From positions 1 to 46,948 of the forward strand of contig LJZR01000032.1 of assembly GCA_001314865.1 (NCBI GenBank): a stretch of DNA of 46,948 nucleotides. The letters run 5' to 3'. The notes beneath the pieces are model-generated. The model had not been told where the DNA came from and searched no databases. It worked only from the letters and a program-made list of their open reading frames with translations. This DNA comes from Phormidesmis priestleyi Ana (GTDB taxonomy: Bacteria; Cyanobacteriota; Cyanobacteriia; Phormidesmidales; Phormidesmidaceae). The translations under genes were made by a program, and so were the position numbers. This document shows, in pieces, positions 36,955-45,289 of this stretch; positions within the stretch are counted from its first letter, which is position 1, and each line of letters starts with the position of its first letter.

Positions 36955-37020
36955 GCCTGATTGAGCCTGATTGAGCCTGATTGAGCTTGATTGAGCCCGA
37001 TTGAGCCCGATTGAGCTAGA
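36951..37020. repeat. Tandem repeat, 10 bp x 7, at the PP2C stop codon
   Basis: TTGAGCCTGA repeats seven times (three perfect, four with one or two changes); the first unit holds the TGA stop. Confidence 0.95.
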
Positions 37021-37159
37021 TTAAACTGGGCTGTTGCAGGCGTTCTTAGGGTTGTTCCTGTGGTTATTTCCTGTGACGGGCAGTGCTGTGAGAGAATGGG
37101 CATCTAGCATTTTGAGTGCTTCATCTCTTTGTTCTGTTGCGTTATTAGTACCCTTTTTT

Positions 37160-37399
37160 ATGAAAGTTGGCGATCGCGTTCGCGTTAAAGCTCCTTTAAT
37201 GCTGTTTAATCACCCCCAGCACCGCAACCAGCCCTTCAACGTAGAGGGTATGGAAGGCACCGTTACCGCTGTCTTAAAAAACTGGGAAGGCAGGCCAATT
37301 AGCGCCAACTATCAAATTGTGACGGCCTTTGAAATAGAAGGGGCTAAGCGACCTTTTAAAGCGCACCTGCATGAGGATGAACTTGAGGTCATTGAATAG
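37160..37399 (+). CDS. ftrV: Ferredoxin-thioredoxin reductase, variable (alpha) chain
   Basis: 79 residues from the ATG at 37160 (MKVGDRVRVKAPLMLFNHPQHRNQPFNVEGMEGTVTAVL); 42 upstream open codons do not resemble the family. NWEGRPISANYQIVTAFEI and KAHLHEDELEVIE complete the SH3-like barrel. The subunit clamps the catalytic FeS chain, which is not encoded here, and together they pass light-driven electrons from ferredoxin to thioredoxin. Only oxygenic phototrophs carry this chain. It converges on the SDR gene with 14 bases between stops. Confidence 0.93.
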   Translation: MKVGDRVRVKAPLMLFNHPQHRNQPFNVEGMEGTVTAVLKNWEGRPISANYQIVTAFEIEGAKRPFKAHLHEDELEVIE

Positions 37400-37413
37400 C
37401 GTTGCTTGAATAG

Positions 37414-38199
37414 CTAGCTTTCTTGGTGGGTGGGACGGACCAAAATATCATTGACTTCCACATGGGCGGGCTGACTGAGCGCATAGCTCACGGCATTGGC
37501 AATATCAACGGCTTGTAGCACTGGAAACTGGCTGTAGGTTTGAGCTGCCTGATCGGCGCTTTGATGATACTTTTGAGCAAATTCGGTTTCGACAATGCCT
37601 GGGCTAACTGAGGTAATGCGGATGGCACTATTGCTTGCCCGTAGCTCTCGGCGTAGGGTTTCGGTGAGCGATCGCACCGCAAACTTAGTCGCCGAATACA
37701 CACCCGTAATCGCTGGCACCCGATGCCCTGACATCGAGCTAACATGCACAATATGGCCCTTATTCACAGGCTGCATCAGGCTAATCGCTTCTCGGGTGCA
37801 AATGCACAGGGCCAGTACGTTGACCTCTAGCATTTCCCGCCAAGCCTCTGTTTCGCCTGACATTAAAGACTCCTTGTGGCCCAGTCCGGCGTTGTTAATC
37901 AACACATCCAGCTGGTTCCACTGGCGCTTTACCGCTGTAAAGAAACTGAGAATTTGCGATTCATCTCGTAAATCAACCACTTGTGACAAGACGTCGATAT
38001 TTTGACGGCGTAAGGTGTTGGCTACTTCGGCGAGGCGATTTTCGCGGCGAGCACAAATGGCTAAGTTGTAGCCGCTGGTTGCAAGCTGCTGGGCAATGGC
38101 TAGCCCAATCCCACTAGAAGCACCAGTAACCATCGCAACAGGTCGTTTTGTGGGGTCTGCTGGCGTCAGCTCTGACGCGCGTGCTATTGGGCTGGCCAT
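37414..38199 (-). CDS. Short-chain dehydrogenase/reductase
   Basis: 261 residues from the ATG at 38199. Classical SDR: cofactor motif TGASSGIGLAIA near 23-34, an Arg-containing CARRENRL after the second strand (NADP preference), NNAGLGH near 100, and the catalytic SSMSGHR / YSATK pair (Ser and Tyr-x3-Lys). RSLTETLRRELRASNSAIRITSVSPGIVETEF follows. YdfG-like members reduce small hydroxy- or keto-acids; the exact substrate is unknown. 26 further upstream codons are open but begin in a 14-bp tandem repeat and are unlikely to be coding. Confidence 0.88.
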   Translation of the reverse strand: MASPIARASELTPADPTKRPVAMVTGASSGIGLAIAQQLATSGYNLAICARRENRLAEVANTLRRQNIDVLSQVVDLRDESQILSFFTAVKRQWNQLDVLINNAGLGHKESLMSGETEAWREMLEVNVLALCICTREAISLMQPVNKGHIVHVSSMSGHRVPAITGVYSATKFAVRSLTETLRRELRASNSAIRITSVSPGIVETEFAQKYHQSADQAAQTYSQFPVLQAVDIANAVSYALSQPAHVEVNDILVRPTHQES

Positions 38200-38228
38200 G
38201 GGTTTTATTTTTGGGTTCGTTTTCGTTG

Positions 38229-38266
38229 TAACGCTTGAGTGGCAACGCTTGAGTGGTAACGCTTGA
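38229..38266. repeat. Tandem repeat, 14 bp x 2.7, upstream of the SDR gene
   Basis: TAACGCTTGAGTGG, CAACGCTTGAGTGG and a partial TAACGCTTGA lie 30-67 bases ahead of the SDR ATG, in the divergent spacer with psbY. Confidence 0.9.
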
Positions 38267-38408
38267 TTTCGCAGCAAAAATCATAATTTCATGCAAAATC
38301 GTAATTTTATACAGAAGCATGAATAGTTTGCCAAAGGATGATGTAGATTATATGAGAGGATTGTTACAACCTTTTAAGCATTCATACTTTTTTCTCAAGA
38401 GGGCTCAA

Positions 38409-38534
38409 ATGGATATTCGCGTCGTTCTGGTTCTGGCTCCTGTGTTGATCGCTGCAAGCTGGGCTGGCTTCAATATTTTTAGAGCTGCCCTGGGGCAGGT
38501 TCAAGACTTGCTAAATAAAAACAATGCGGCTTAG
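38409..38534 (+). CDS. psbY: Photosystem II protein Y
   Basis: 41 residues: [20 protein letters not shown], then [22 protein letters not shown] single membrane helix with the family's xRVxVVLAPxxxAxxWAxFN start matches PsbY, a small peripheral subunit at the edge of photosystem II near cytochrome b559. The frame is open for 52 codons upstream, but only the last ATG gives a PsbY-like N-terminus. A strong terminator follows 45 bases after the stop. Confidence 0.92.
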   Translation: MDIRVVLVLAPVLIAASWAGFNIFRAALGQVQDLLNKNNAA

Positions 38535-38578
38535 ACCCGTTGAATTTATCAAGTAAATAGCATTGCCTAGGTTGAATG

Positions 38579-38612
38579 AAAAGGTCATCTCTTTTGAGGT
38601 GGCCTTTTTTTT
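38579..38612 (+). terminator. Terminator of psbY
   Basis: Arms AAAAGGTCATCTC (38579-38591) and GAGGTGGCCTTTT (38596-38608) pair with G-U wobbles around a 4-base loop, followed by a run of eight T in total. It stands between convergent psbY and rdgB. Confidence 0.9.
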
Positions 38613-38636
38613 GAGATTTTTTTGAGATTGATGCCT

Positions 38637-39215
38637 CTATACCAGATTCATGGTTTTAAGTTTTGGCATGAGCTGGTCGAAGGCAATGCCGCGATGGCTA
38701 TATGTTTCTTTTTCGGCATTGCTCATTTCGGCGAAGGTTTTGCCCTGGGTTTGCACATAAAAAATGGGATCGTAGCCAAAGCCACCCGCGCCTTGTCCGG
38801 CAGTTAAGATAACGCCAGGGCAGCGGCCTTCGGTTTCAGCGGCGATGGTGCCATCTGGGCGAGCAAGGGCGATCGCACAGACAAACTCGGCACGGCGATC
38901 CGTTTCATCGCCGAGTTCGTGCAGCACTCGGTTAATTCGGTCGGCGTCGCTAGTGCCGTAACGAGCTGAGTACACCCCAGGTGCACCGCCTAGCGCCATC
39001 ACCGAAAGGCCAGAGTCGTCAGCGATCGCCCAATGCCGAGTTGCGATCGCCACCTCAGAGGCCTTCAATCTGGCATTTTCAAGAAAGGTTTTGCCGGTTT
39101 CTTCAACCTCTATTTCCTCAGGCTTTAGCGCCAATGTCCAATCCAACGCTTGAAGATAGGCTTTCAGCTCGGCAAGCTTGCCCGGATTGCCCGTCGCAAC
39201 CACAACAGTAACCAT
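38637..39215 (-). CDS. rdgB: XTP/dITP diphosphatase (non-canonical purine NTP pyrophosphatase)
   Basis: 192 residues from the ATG at 39215 (MVTVVVATGNPGKLAELKAYL); an upstream TTG is less likely. Ham1/RdgB motifs: ATGNPGKLAEL, EETGKTFLENARLKA, AIADDSGLSVMALGGAPGVYSARY, FVCAIALARPDG, GGFGYDPIF and SHRGIAFDQL. It removes inosine and xanthosine triphosphates from the nucleotide pool. Complete and ordinary. Confidence 0.96.
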   Translation of the reverse strand: MVTVVVATGNPGKLAELKAYLQALDWTLALKPEEIEVEETGKTFLENARLKASEVAIATRHWAIADDSGLSVMALGGAPGVYSARYGTSDADRINRVLHELGDETDRRAEFVCAIALARPDGTIAAETEGRCPGVILTAGQGAGGFGYDPIFYVQTQGKTFAEMSNAEKETYSHRGIAFDQLMPKLKTMNLV

Positions 39216-39449
39216 ATACAACGACCCTAAACTTGACTCTAAAACTAAGACTTTAAAACTGACCTCATCATGAGCCTGATGACTTACGGAGATATCGGTA
39301 TAAAAAGATATTGAAAAACTGAGGAAAACACTGATATTCTATCGATATTCATCCTCTTTATTGCAGAATATAACAATATATATTTGTGCTGTGAGGAAGA
39401 TATCCACACTTCGTTTACACATTCGTTTACACCAAGGAATTTTCCGCAT

Positions 39450-39872
39450 ATGGCAAATCGACAAGTAAGGGCTAGAGCGACAAGCTCTGTAGGCAGCTTT
39501 GCAAATGACTTCAAAGACTTTTTGCTGAGGGGCAATGTCGTTGACCTTGCGATCGCAGTTGTCATCGGTGCCGCCTTCGGAACCATCATTACCTCCTTAA
39601 TTGATGACATTATTACACCGTTGCTGTTGGCCCCTGCCTTAGCAGCAGCCCAGGTGGACGATATCGCGAACTTATCTTACAACGGCATTAAGTACGGCTC
39701 TTTTTTGGCCGCAGTGATTAACTTCATTATTATTGCCTTTGTACTGTTTGCGATCATTCGCATGTTTGAGCGGTTGAAGCGCACTGATGAGGTTGAGGCT
39801 GGACCCACACCTACCGAAAAGCTAGACGCAACAATGATGCGTTTGAATGAAACCCTGGAGCGCAAGCTGTAG
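39450..39872 (+). CDS. mscL: Large-conductance mechanosensitive channel
   Basis: 140 residues from the ATG at 39450, which has AAGGAAT ahead. SFANDFKDFLLRGNVVDLAIAVVIGAAFGTIITSLIDDIITPLL is the MscL first helix, GIKYGSFLAAVINFIIIAFVLFAIIRMFERLKR the second. The periplasmic loop is short. Opens under membrane tension to release solutes on osmotic downshock. Slightly unusual is the extra basic stretch (ANRQVRARATSS) before the amphipathic first helix. Confidence 0.95.
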   Translation: MANRQVRARATSSVGSFANDFKDFLLRGNVVDLAIAVVIGAAFGTIITSLIDDIITPLLLAPALAAAQVDDIANLSYNGIKYGSFLAAVINFIIIAFVLFAIIRMFERLKRTDEVEAGPTPTEKLDATMMRLNETLERKL

Positions 39873-39926
39873 ATTTGGGTTGAATGACCGATCAAAAAGA
39901 CTGAATCAAGATCCACAAAACTGATT

Positions 39927-39976
39927 AAAAAGAGACCGAACAGTTAAGCTATCTTGGCTTCTGTGCGGTCTCTTTT
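39927..39976 (+). terminator. Terminator of mscL
   Basis: AAAAGAGACCGAACAG and CTGTGCGGTCTCTTTT pair with one mismatch around a 17-base loop and end in a T run, 55 bases after the mscL stop. It could also act on transcripts from the convergent pentapeptide gene. Confidence 0.9.
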
Positions 39977-40109
39977 GTTACTTTATTTATCTTATATTTT
40001 TTTGTCTTGTATTCTTTGACTGTTATTTTCGACTATTGTTTTCAACTATCTTTCAGTCTTTGTCAAGGCTAGCTTAGGCGGAATTATTAGTCAGAATTAG
40101 TCAACCGGA

Positions 40110-40682
40110 CTAGTCGGGGCAGCCCAGGCTATCGCGAGTGTCTACGCCGGTCACGGGGTTTGTTCCGGCGGCTCGCTTGCACATGTTTTTGACTTGGATG
40201 CGGTCGAGAATAGAGTCTGAAAAGTCAGCGCCTGTGATGATGGCATCGGCAAAGGAACTGCTGGTTGCGATCGCATCTACAAACACCACATTTGTCATAT
40301 CTGCTCCATTAAACAAAACGCGATCGGCAAAGGTTTTTGTAAAGTCCGTATTCGACAGATTCGCGCGGATAAATGTGGCCTTGGTCAAAATGGTACCGCT
40401 CATATCTGCCCCAGCAAAATTGGCATCGCGTACATCTGCCGCCGCAAACGAAGTGCCCGATAGATCTTTGCCCGAAAAATCAGCGCCTGCTTGGTTAGTG
40501 AGGGTGTAATCGACTGAGTTATCTTGAGCGATCGCAGGTGGGGTAAATAGGCTCAGGGTCAGCAGTATAGAAAAAATACTAAAGAAAAAACCAACCAAAA
40601 AGCTTGCCTGTAAACAGGACTTTAGCGATCTCTTGAGGACTGCTGAAATTTTTGTAACTTTTTTGGCTAGCAGCAATTCCAT
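40110..40682 (-). CDS. Exported pentapeptide-repeat protein
   Basis: 190 residues from the ATG at 40682, chosen because GGAG lies nine bases ahead; upstream in-frame starts lack one. A hydrophobic signal ends TPPAIAQ at about 52. A series of A(D/N)LXX-like pentapeptides follows (GADFSGKDLSGTSFAAADVRDANFAGADMSGTILTKATFIRANLSNTDF), which fold as a right-handed beta helix. The tail has two Cys (MCKRAAG, SLGCPD) that may form a disulfide. Similar lumenal pentapeptide proteins occur in cyanobacterial thylakoids. Function not known. Confidence 0.82.
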   Translation of the reverse strand: MELLLAKKVTKISAVLKRSLKSCLQASFLVGFFFSIFSILLTLSLFTPPAIAQDNSVDYTLTNQAGADFSGKDLSGTSFAAADVRDANFAGADMSGTILTKATFIRANLSNTDFTKTFADRVLFNGADMTNVVFVDAIATSSSFADAIITGADFSDSILDRIQVKNMCKRAAGTNPVTGVDTRDSLGCPD

Positions 40683-40942
40683 AAGATCTATCTCCACAGG
40701 GCGCTTCGTTTTATTAATGTGATCATACGGTGTTACGGAGGGATTCATTGCCACTGATTCATGTCGGGTTCACGACGGACAACTACGGACAACTACAGTT
40801 CACGCCCATAGGTGGGACGCTTCAAAACATCAACCGCGCCCAATAAGCGATAATGAGACCCCCCCCAGCTGCTTAACAGCGCCTTATCAAAAGGCCATGC
40901 GATAAAACAACTGGATTTCTATGCAAGCATTCTGCGATCGCC

Positions 40943-41782
40943 ATGAGCACCTCTCCCCCCACTTCCCAATGGCAGCGCTTACTCAAAAATGTTGGAACAT
41001 GGCAGGGCTCGTTTACTCAGTTATCGGCCCAGGGAGAGGTGATCTCCAACATGCCGACGGAAGTGGCGCTGATTTCGCAAGCAGACGATCAGGCCATGCG
41101 TCAGGAAATTCATCGCTATCCGCCTGGGCAAGACAAGCAAAGTACCATTTTGGAATATCGCTCGCTAAATCGGGCAACTGTATTTTTTGAAAACGGCGCA
41201 TTCTCGCAAGGGTCTATCCAATGGGGGCCATTTTCCGAGTTTGGTGCAGAGCTAGGCTTTATTGCAGGCTCAAGGCGGCTGCGGATAGTTCAGCTATTTG
41301 CCCAAGCGTCGCATGAGTTCAAGCAGCTAACTTTAATCCGCGAGCAGCTGAAGGGCACCGACACGCCCGAAAAACCGCCGCTGACACTCAACGACCTCAT
41401 CGGCACTTGGCAAGGTGAAGCCCTCACCCAATATGCTGACCTACGACCCCAAACAACACAGGCCACTCAGCTCAGCATTGAAATCCTCAGCGCCAATCAA
41501 ATTCGACAAACCATTCAGCTGCCTAACCTACCGCCGATTACTTCTATTGGTAGCGTTGCAGGCCAAGTCATTTCCTTTGATGGCGGTTCTCAGCCTGTGC
41601 AGGTTTTGCTGCTTCCAGATGGCGCATCGGCCACTTGTCCCAAGCGCATCATCCCCCGTCAGCCGCTCTTTTTAGAAGCGGGCTGGTTAATAGATTCGCA
41701 CACCCGTCAGCGAATGATTCGCAGCTACGATACTTCAGGGGCATGGTTAAGCCTGACGCTAGTGACTGAGCACAAGATATAG
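40943..41782 (+). CDS. DUF3598 family protein (lipocalin-like)
   Basis: 279 residues. WQRLLKNVGTWQGSFTQLSAQGEVI at the start and LTLNDLIGTWQGEALTQYADLRP near 150 are two lipocalin/CpcS-like repeats, giving a double beta-barrel as in DUF3598, a cyanobacterial family. LPDGASATCPKRI and the WLIDSHTRQRMIRSYDTSGAWLSLTLVTEHKI end fit this family. It may bind a pigment or other hydrophobic ligand; nothing is proven. A run of nine C lies about 80 bases upstream. Confidence 0.7.
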   Translation: MSTSPPTSQWQRLLKNVGTWQGSFTQLSAQGEVISNMPTEVALISQADDQAMRQEIHRYPPGQDKQSTILEYRSLNRATVFFENGAFSQGSIQWGPFSEFGAELGFIAGSRRLRIVQLFAQASHEFKQLTLIREQLKGTDTPEKPPLTLNDLIGTWQGEALTQYADLRPQTTQATQLSIEILSANQIRQTIQLPNLPPITSIGSVAGQVISFDGGSQPVQVLLLPDGASATCPKRIIPRQPLFLEAGWLIDSHTRQRMIRSYDTSGAWLSLTLVTEHKI

Positions 41783-41857
41783 TCAGATATAGCCAAATAT
41801 AGAGATTTATGGCCAGATTCAGCTGGATTTAGCTATATCTAAACTAGATACAGACCA

Positions 41858-42574
41858 CTAACGATGTACCGGATGCTGCCCATAAAAGGGCATGACTGAT
41901 GACCAATCGGGCCGCTCCTGCTGCTGCCATCGTACGGTGGCTAAGTGCATGACCCCCGTGACCGAGTTTGCCGTGCCCGCGTTGGCCCCTGTCGTTACCT
42001 GATGTAATGGCCGTTCCCAGCCTTGCAAAATCTCTGCCCATTCACCTTCTGGAACGACTTCTTCTGTTCGTACGACTATCAGGTCTTCGCCCTTCGCTTG
42101 ATAGATCGCGCCATACACGGCATCCCGCTTGGCTGGCATGGTGACAGCGATAGTTGGCTCAGGCTGTCGCTGGGTTTGATCAAGTTGAGTTTGATCAAGT
42201 TGAGTTCGCTCAAGGCGGGTTTGCTCAAGGCAGGTTTGCTGAATGGATTGGGCTGCTATTGCCGCCAAAGAAGACACCCCAAAGAGAGGAATCTCTAGCT
42301 GCTGAGCCAACGTGCGGGCGGCTACGACCCCAATCCGCGTCCCAGTAAACCCGCCTGGGCCTTTGGCCACAGCGACAAAGCTTAAATCCTGCCAGCTATA
42401 GGGCTGAATAAATTCCATTAGCTTGACATGCAAGTGGCTAGACACCTCACGACCCAAGTCCCATACCTGATGCCTGTTGACCGGATCAGCCGTGATCGGG
42501 CCAGTTGTGGGCTCAACAGTTTGAAGCATTAGCCCTAGCTGTGGGCTACAGGTGTGAATGGCAAGGCCAAGCAT
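41858..42574 (-). CDS. tsaB: tRNA threonylcarbamoyladenosine biosynthesis protein TsaB
   Basis: 238 residues. LGLAIHTCSPQLGLML at the start, SWQDLSFVAVAKGPGGFTGTRIGVVAARTLAQQLEIPLFGVSSLAAIA (60-107) and MPAKRDAVYGAIYQ are TsaB/YeaZ signatures. TsaB is the inactive ASKHA partner of TsaD in t6A synthesis. Between two family blocks, at about residues 110-134, sits an extra Gln/Thr/Leu/Arg stretch (EQTRLERTQLDQTQLDQTQ) made by a 15-bp tandem repeat, a likely recent and neutral insertion. Confidence 0.9.
   Translation of the reverse strand: MLGLAIHTCSPQLGLMLQTVEPTTGPITADPVNRHQVWDLGREVSSHLHVKLMEFIQPYSWQDLSFVAVAKGPGGFTGTRIGVVAARTLAQQLEIPLFGVSSLAAIAAQSIQQTCLEQTRLERTQLDQTQLDQTQRQPEPTIAVTMPAKRDAVYGAIYQAKGEDLIVVRTEEVVPEGEWAEILQGWERPLHQVTTGANAGTANSVTGVMHLATVRWQQQERPDWSSVMPFYGQHPVHR
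42174..42240 (-). repeat. In-frame 15-bp tandem repeat in tsaB
   Basis: GTTTGATCAAGTTGA twice, then GTTCGCTCAAGGCGG, GTTTGCTCAAGGCAG and a partial unit (plus-strand reading) keep the frame. Confidence 0.9.
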
Positions 42575-42579
42575 GAATT

Positions 42580-42650
42580 GGGGAGTGGGGGAGTGGGGAG
42601 TTAGGGAATTGGGGAGTGGGGAGTTAGGGAATTGGAGAGTGGGGAAATTG
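42580..42650 (+). repeat. G-run repeat upstream of tsaB, G-quadruplex capable
   Basis: GGGGAGTGGGGGAGTGGGGAG followed by two copies of a GTTAGGGAATTGGGGAGTGGG-like unit. G runs of 4-5 with 3-base loops begin six bases before the tsaB ATG, G-rich on the template strand. The motif resembles the repeat at 34250-34328. Confidence 0.8.
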
Positions 42651-42695
42651 AGGCGTAAGGTTAGGCTGCAATCGTAGTGAGCAGTCTACCGTAAA

Positions 42696-42739
42696 GTCAG
42701 TGCCTAGCAAGTCAGTGCCTAGCAAGTCAGCGTCTAGCC
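42696..42739. repeat. Tandem repeat, 15 bp x 3
   Basis: GTCAGTGCCTAGCAA twice plus GTCAGCGTCTAGCC, ending 23 bases from the stop of the EEP hydrolase gene. Confidence 0.9.
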
Positions 42740-42762
42740 AGCAGCTTCATGGCTGTCCGGCT

Positions 42763-43830
42763 TTACTTTAGTTGAAACCGCGCCATTAAGGGCAAGTGAT
42801 CTGACGCTTCGCCTGCGGCAGTGACCACTTCAGTGTTTAAGATTTCTATGGTGGCGGGCGTGTACCAGATGTAGTCGAGCTTGTATTCGGGTTGGTTGCT
42901 GGGAAAGGTGGCGGTTGCGACGCCCCAGTCGGCCTGAGGAATGGCTGAGGCGAACAGTTCGGATTGGCCCATGATGTTGATGGAAAAGGCTGACTCTGCA
43001 AGGCGGTTGAGTGAGCTGTTGAAATCGCCCAGTAGGATGACTGGCTGGGTTTTGGCGTAGTCTTCAGCAAGCGATCGCACAAACTTCGTCTGATTCATCC
43101 GCGTTGGTTCATCAAAGGCTTCTAAGTGAACGTTAATGACGGTGAGCGGCTTGCCCTGTAAGTTTATTTGTGAAACCTGGGCGAGTCGGTCTAAATAGAA
43201 GGCTTTGTAGTAAAAGGGCTGGCTGGCGACTTTTTCGAGGACGATGCGGTTATTTTGCTGGATGGGCGATCGCGAAATAATAGACTGTCCAGACAAAATT
43301 TTGCCAAACTGCGCGGTAGGTGGCCAGTAGGGGAACGGGACGTAGTTTTTATCCCAGCTAATGGCGATCGCGCCGTGAGTCAGGCCAAGTGCCTGTGCCA
43401 TTGCCTCAGACTGATCTATGTTGTAAGACCGATTTGAATCAAAATCAATCTCTTGAAACGCCACAATATCAGGCTGTATGGTCTTTAGCGCGGCGATGAC
43501 CTTTTGCTGATTGGCCGCAAAAAACGCGCTATTGGTTTTCGCGGTCGTGTTATTTGCGAGCCCAGAGAGGTAGCCCAGGTTGTAGCTCACGATGGTATGA
43601 GTAGCGGGGTCGGCAGTGCTTAATGGCTTAACGGCTGCGTCATTCTCGGCTGCGTCATTCTCTGCTGTGTCATTCTCTGTGCTGCTGGTTGCGTAGTTGA
43701 CAATAGCCGCATAGGTTTGCTTGTCGTGGCTACCGGCGCTGCCCCAAAGATAAAAAAGCGCGATCGCCACGGTCGGTAGGCCCACGAGTAACCCTAACCA
43801 TTTCACCCAACCCTTCAACAGCCCTTCCAT
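42763..43830 (-). CDS. Membrane-anchored endonuclease/exonuclease/phosphatase-family hydrolase
   Basis: 355 residues. One N-terminal membrane helix (KWLGLLVGLPTVAIALFYLWG), then a variable linker with a 15-bp repeat (ENDTAENDAAENDAAV). The EEP domain follows: HTIVSYNLGYL, IVAFQEIDFDSNRS (metal Glu), LTVINVHLEAFDEPTRMNQ, VILLGDFNSSLN (GDFN) and ASDHLPLMARF (catalytic SDHLP). Relatives cleave nucleic acids, sphingolipids or inositol phosphates; the external placement favours a lipid or phosphoester substrate, unproven. Confidence 0.85.
   Translation of the reverse strand: MEGLLKGWVKWLGLLVGLPTVAIALFYLWGSAGSHDKQTYAAIVNYATSSTENDTAENDAAENDAAVKPLSTADPATHTIVSYNLGYLSGLANNTTAKTNSAFFAANQQKVIAALKTIQPDIVAFQEIDFDSNRSYNIDQSEAMAQALGLTHGAIAISWDKNYVPFPYWPPTAQFGKILSGQSIISRSPIQQNNRIVLEKVASQPFYYKAFYLDRLAQVSQINLQGKPLTVINVHLEAFDEPTRMNQTKFVRSLAEDYAKTQPVILLGDFNSSLNRLAESAFSINIMGQSELFASAIPQADWGVATATFPSNQPEYKLDYIWYTPATIEILNTEVVTAAGEASDHLPLMARFQLK
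43634..43678 (-). repeat. In-frame 15-bp tandem repeat in the EEP hydrolase gene
   Basis: GCTGCGTCATTCTCG and two near copies encode repeated Glu-Asn-Asp-Ala/Thr-Ala units in the linker between membrane helix and catalytic domain. Confidence 0.9.
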
Positions 43831-43985
43831 TTCTCGTTCGCCTCCAAAAATCTGACTCCAAAAATCTGATTAATTCAATACTTGATTCAACATATATTGA
43901 TAGGATTACTTCCGCTGGGTAACTTAATAAAAGTCGTTTGTCCCTGTCATTTCTAACCGACGCTACGCCTGCTCGGAGCTGCTAA

Positions 43986-45227
43986 ATGTCCATCAAAAAT
44001 GTAATCTTCTACGGTTTTCTAGGATTTATCCCCGTATCCTTAGCAGCTCATTTCTTAGGCTGGAGCGACCTCGTTATATTTGTGACTGCGGCGCTAGCGA
44101 TTATCCCCCTGGCTGGGTGGATGGGCGCTGCAACGGAAGAAATTGCCGTTGTCGTAGGCCCTTCATTAGGCGGCTTGATGAACGCAACTTTTGGCAATGC
44201 AACCGAGCTAATTATCGCTGTGTTTGCTCTCCGAGCAGGCCTAGTAAACGTTGTAAAGTCTAGCATTACCGGCTCGATTATCGGCAACTTGCTGCTGGTG
44301 ATGGGCCTTGCGATGTTGCTAGGTGGCCTTAAATACAAAGAGCAAACGTTTCAATCGACCATCGCTCGGCTAAATGCTTCTTCTATGAACCTGGCAGTCA
44401 TTGCCATCCTCATGCCGACTGCCGTTGACTTTACGTCAGCCGGAATCGCTGAGCCCATTTTGCAACAACTCTCAATTGCAGTGGCGATTGTACTGATTGC
44501 GGTGTATGGCCTGACGCTTTTGTTTTCGATGAGGACTCACTCCTATCTTTATGATGTGGGCGTTGCTGAAGAGGAGCCGGTGGAATTGGATGCTCATACC
44601 AACTCTGATCAGGCATCGGCGATCGCATCAACACCAATCGCATCAACACCAATCGCATCAACACCAATCGCATCAACACCAATCGCAGCAAAACCAAGCG
44701 AAGCAAAGGTTCACGACATTCATGACAATGGCCATGCTGAAGCTCATAAGCCCAACCTTAAGCTTTGGGTAGGGGTATTGCTAGCAGCAACGCTAGCGGT
44801 CGCGGTTGAATCTGAGTTTTTGGTCGGCACCTTAGAAGTGGCTTCTGAGCAGTTGGGCCTTTCCGAGCTATTTACCGGCGTCATTATTTTGCCGATTATC
44901 GGTAACGCAGCTGAACACGCGACCGCAGTAACTGTTGCGCTCAAAAACAAAATGGATTTATCCCTGAGCGTTGCGGTGGGCTCTAGTATGCAAATCGCGC
45001 TATTTGTTGCACCTTTGTTGGTTTTAATTGGTGCGGTAATCGGCCAGCCTATGGATTTAGATTTCAACAACTTTGAGCTGCTTTCGGTGGCTGTGGCGGT
45101 ATTAGTGGCAAACTCTATCAGCGCTGATGGCAAATCCAACTGGTTGGAAGGCACGTTACTATTAGCAACCTATGTGGTGATTAGTCTCTCTTTTTACTTT
45201 CATCCAGTGATTGAAGGGATTGGCTAA
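43986..45227 (+). CDS. CAX-type calcium/proton antiporter
   Basis: 413 residues with about eleven membrane segments in two inverted halves. The exchanger motifs GNATELIIAVFAL (about 72-84) and GNAAEHATAVTVAL (about 304-317) are both intact. MGAATEEIAVVVGPSLGGLMNATF precedes the first. Exchanges cytosolic Ca2+ for H+. The cytosolic loop between halves (residues 213-237) consists of ASTPI units from a 15-bp repeat, then a His-rich VHDIHDNGHAEAHK stretch that could bind metal. No close operon partner. Confidence 0.93.
   Translation: MSIKNVIFYGFLGFIPVSLAAHFLGWSDLVIFVTAALAIIPLAGWMGAATEEIAVVVGPSLGGLMNATFGNATELIIAVFALRAGLVNVVKSSITGSIIGNLLLVMGLAMLLGGLKYKEQTFQSTIARLNASSMNLAVIAILMPTAVDFTSAGIAEPILQQLSIAVAIVLIAVYGLTLLFSMRTHSYLYDVGVAEEEPVELDAHTNSDQASAIASTPIASTPIASTPIASTPIAAKPSEAKVHDIHDNGHAEAHKPNLKLWVGVLLAATLAVAVESEFLVGTLEVASEQLGLSELFTGVIILPIIGNAAEHATAVTVALKNKMDLSLSVAVGSSMQIALFVAPLLVLIGAVIGQPMDLDFNNFELLSVAVAVLVANSISADGKSNWLEGTLLLATYVVISLSFYFHPVIEGIG
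44622..44696 (+). repeat. In-frame 15-bp tandem repeat in the CAX gene
   Basis: ATCGCATCAACACCA four times without change and once degenerate. The first unit begins inside a HIP1 octamer (44619-44626). Four identical copies point to a very recent expansion. Confidence 0.95.
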
Positions 45228-45241
45228 GGCCCTTCACAACA

Positions 45242-45289
45242 GAGGCATTAAACGAGGCATTAAACGAGGCATTAAACGAGGCACTAAAA
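45242..45289. repeat. Tandem repeat, 12 bp x 4, after the CAX gene
   Basis: GAGGCATTAAAC three times and a near copy start 15 bases after the CAX stop. Confidence 0.9.
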
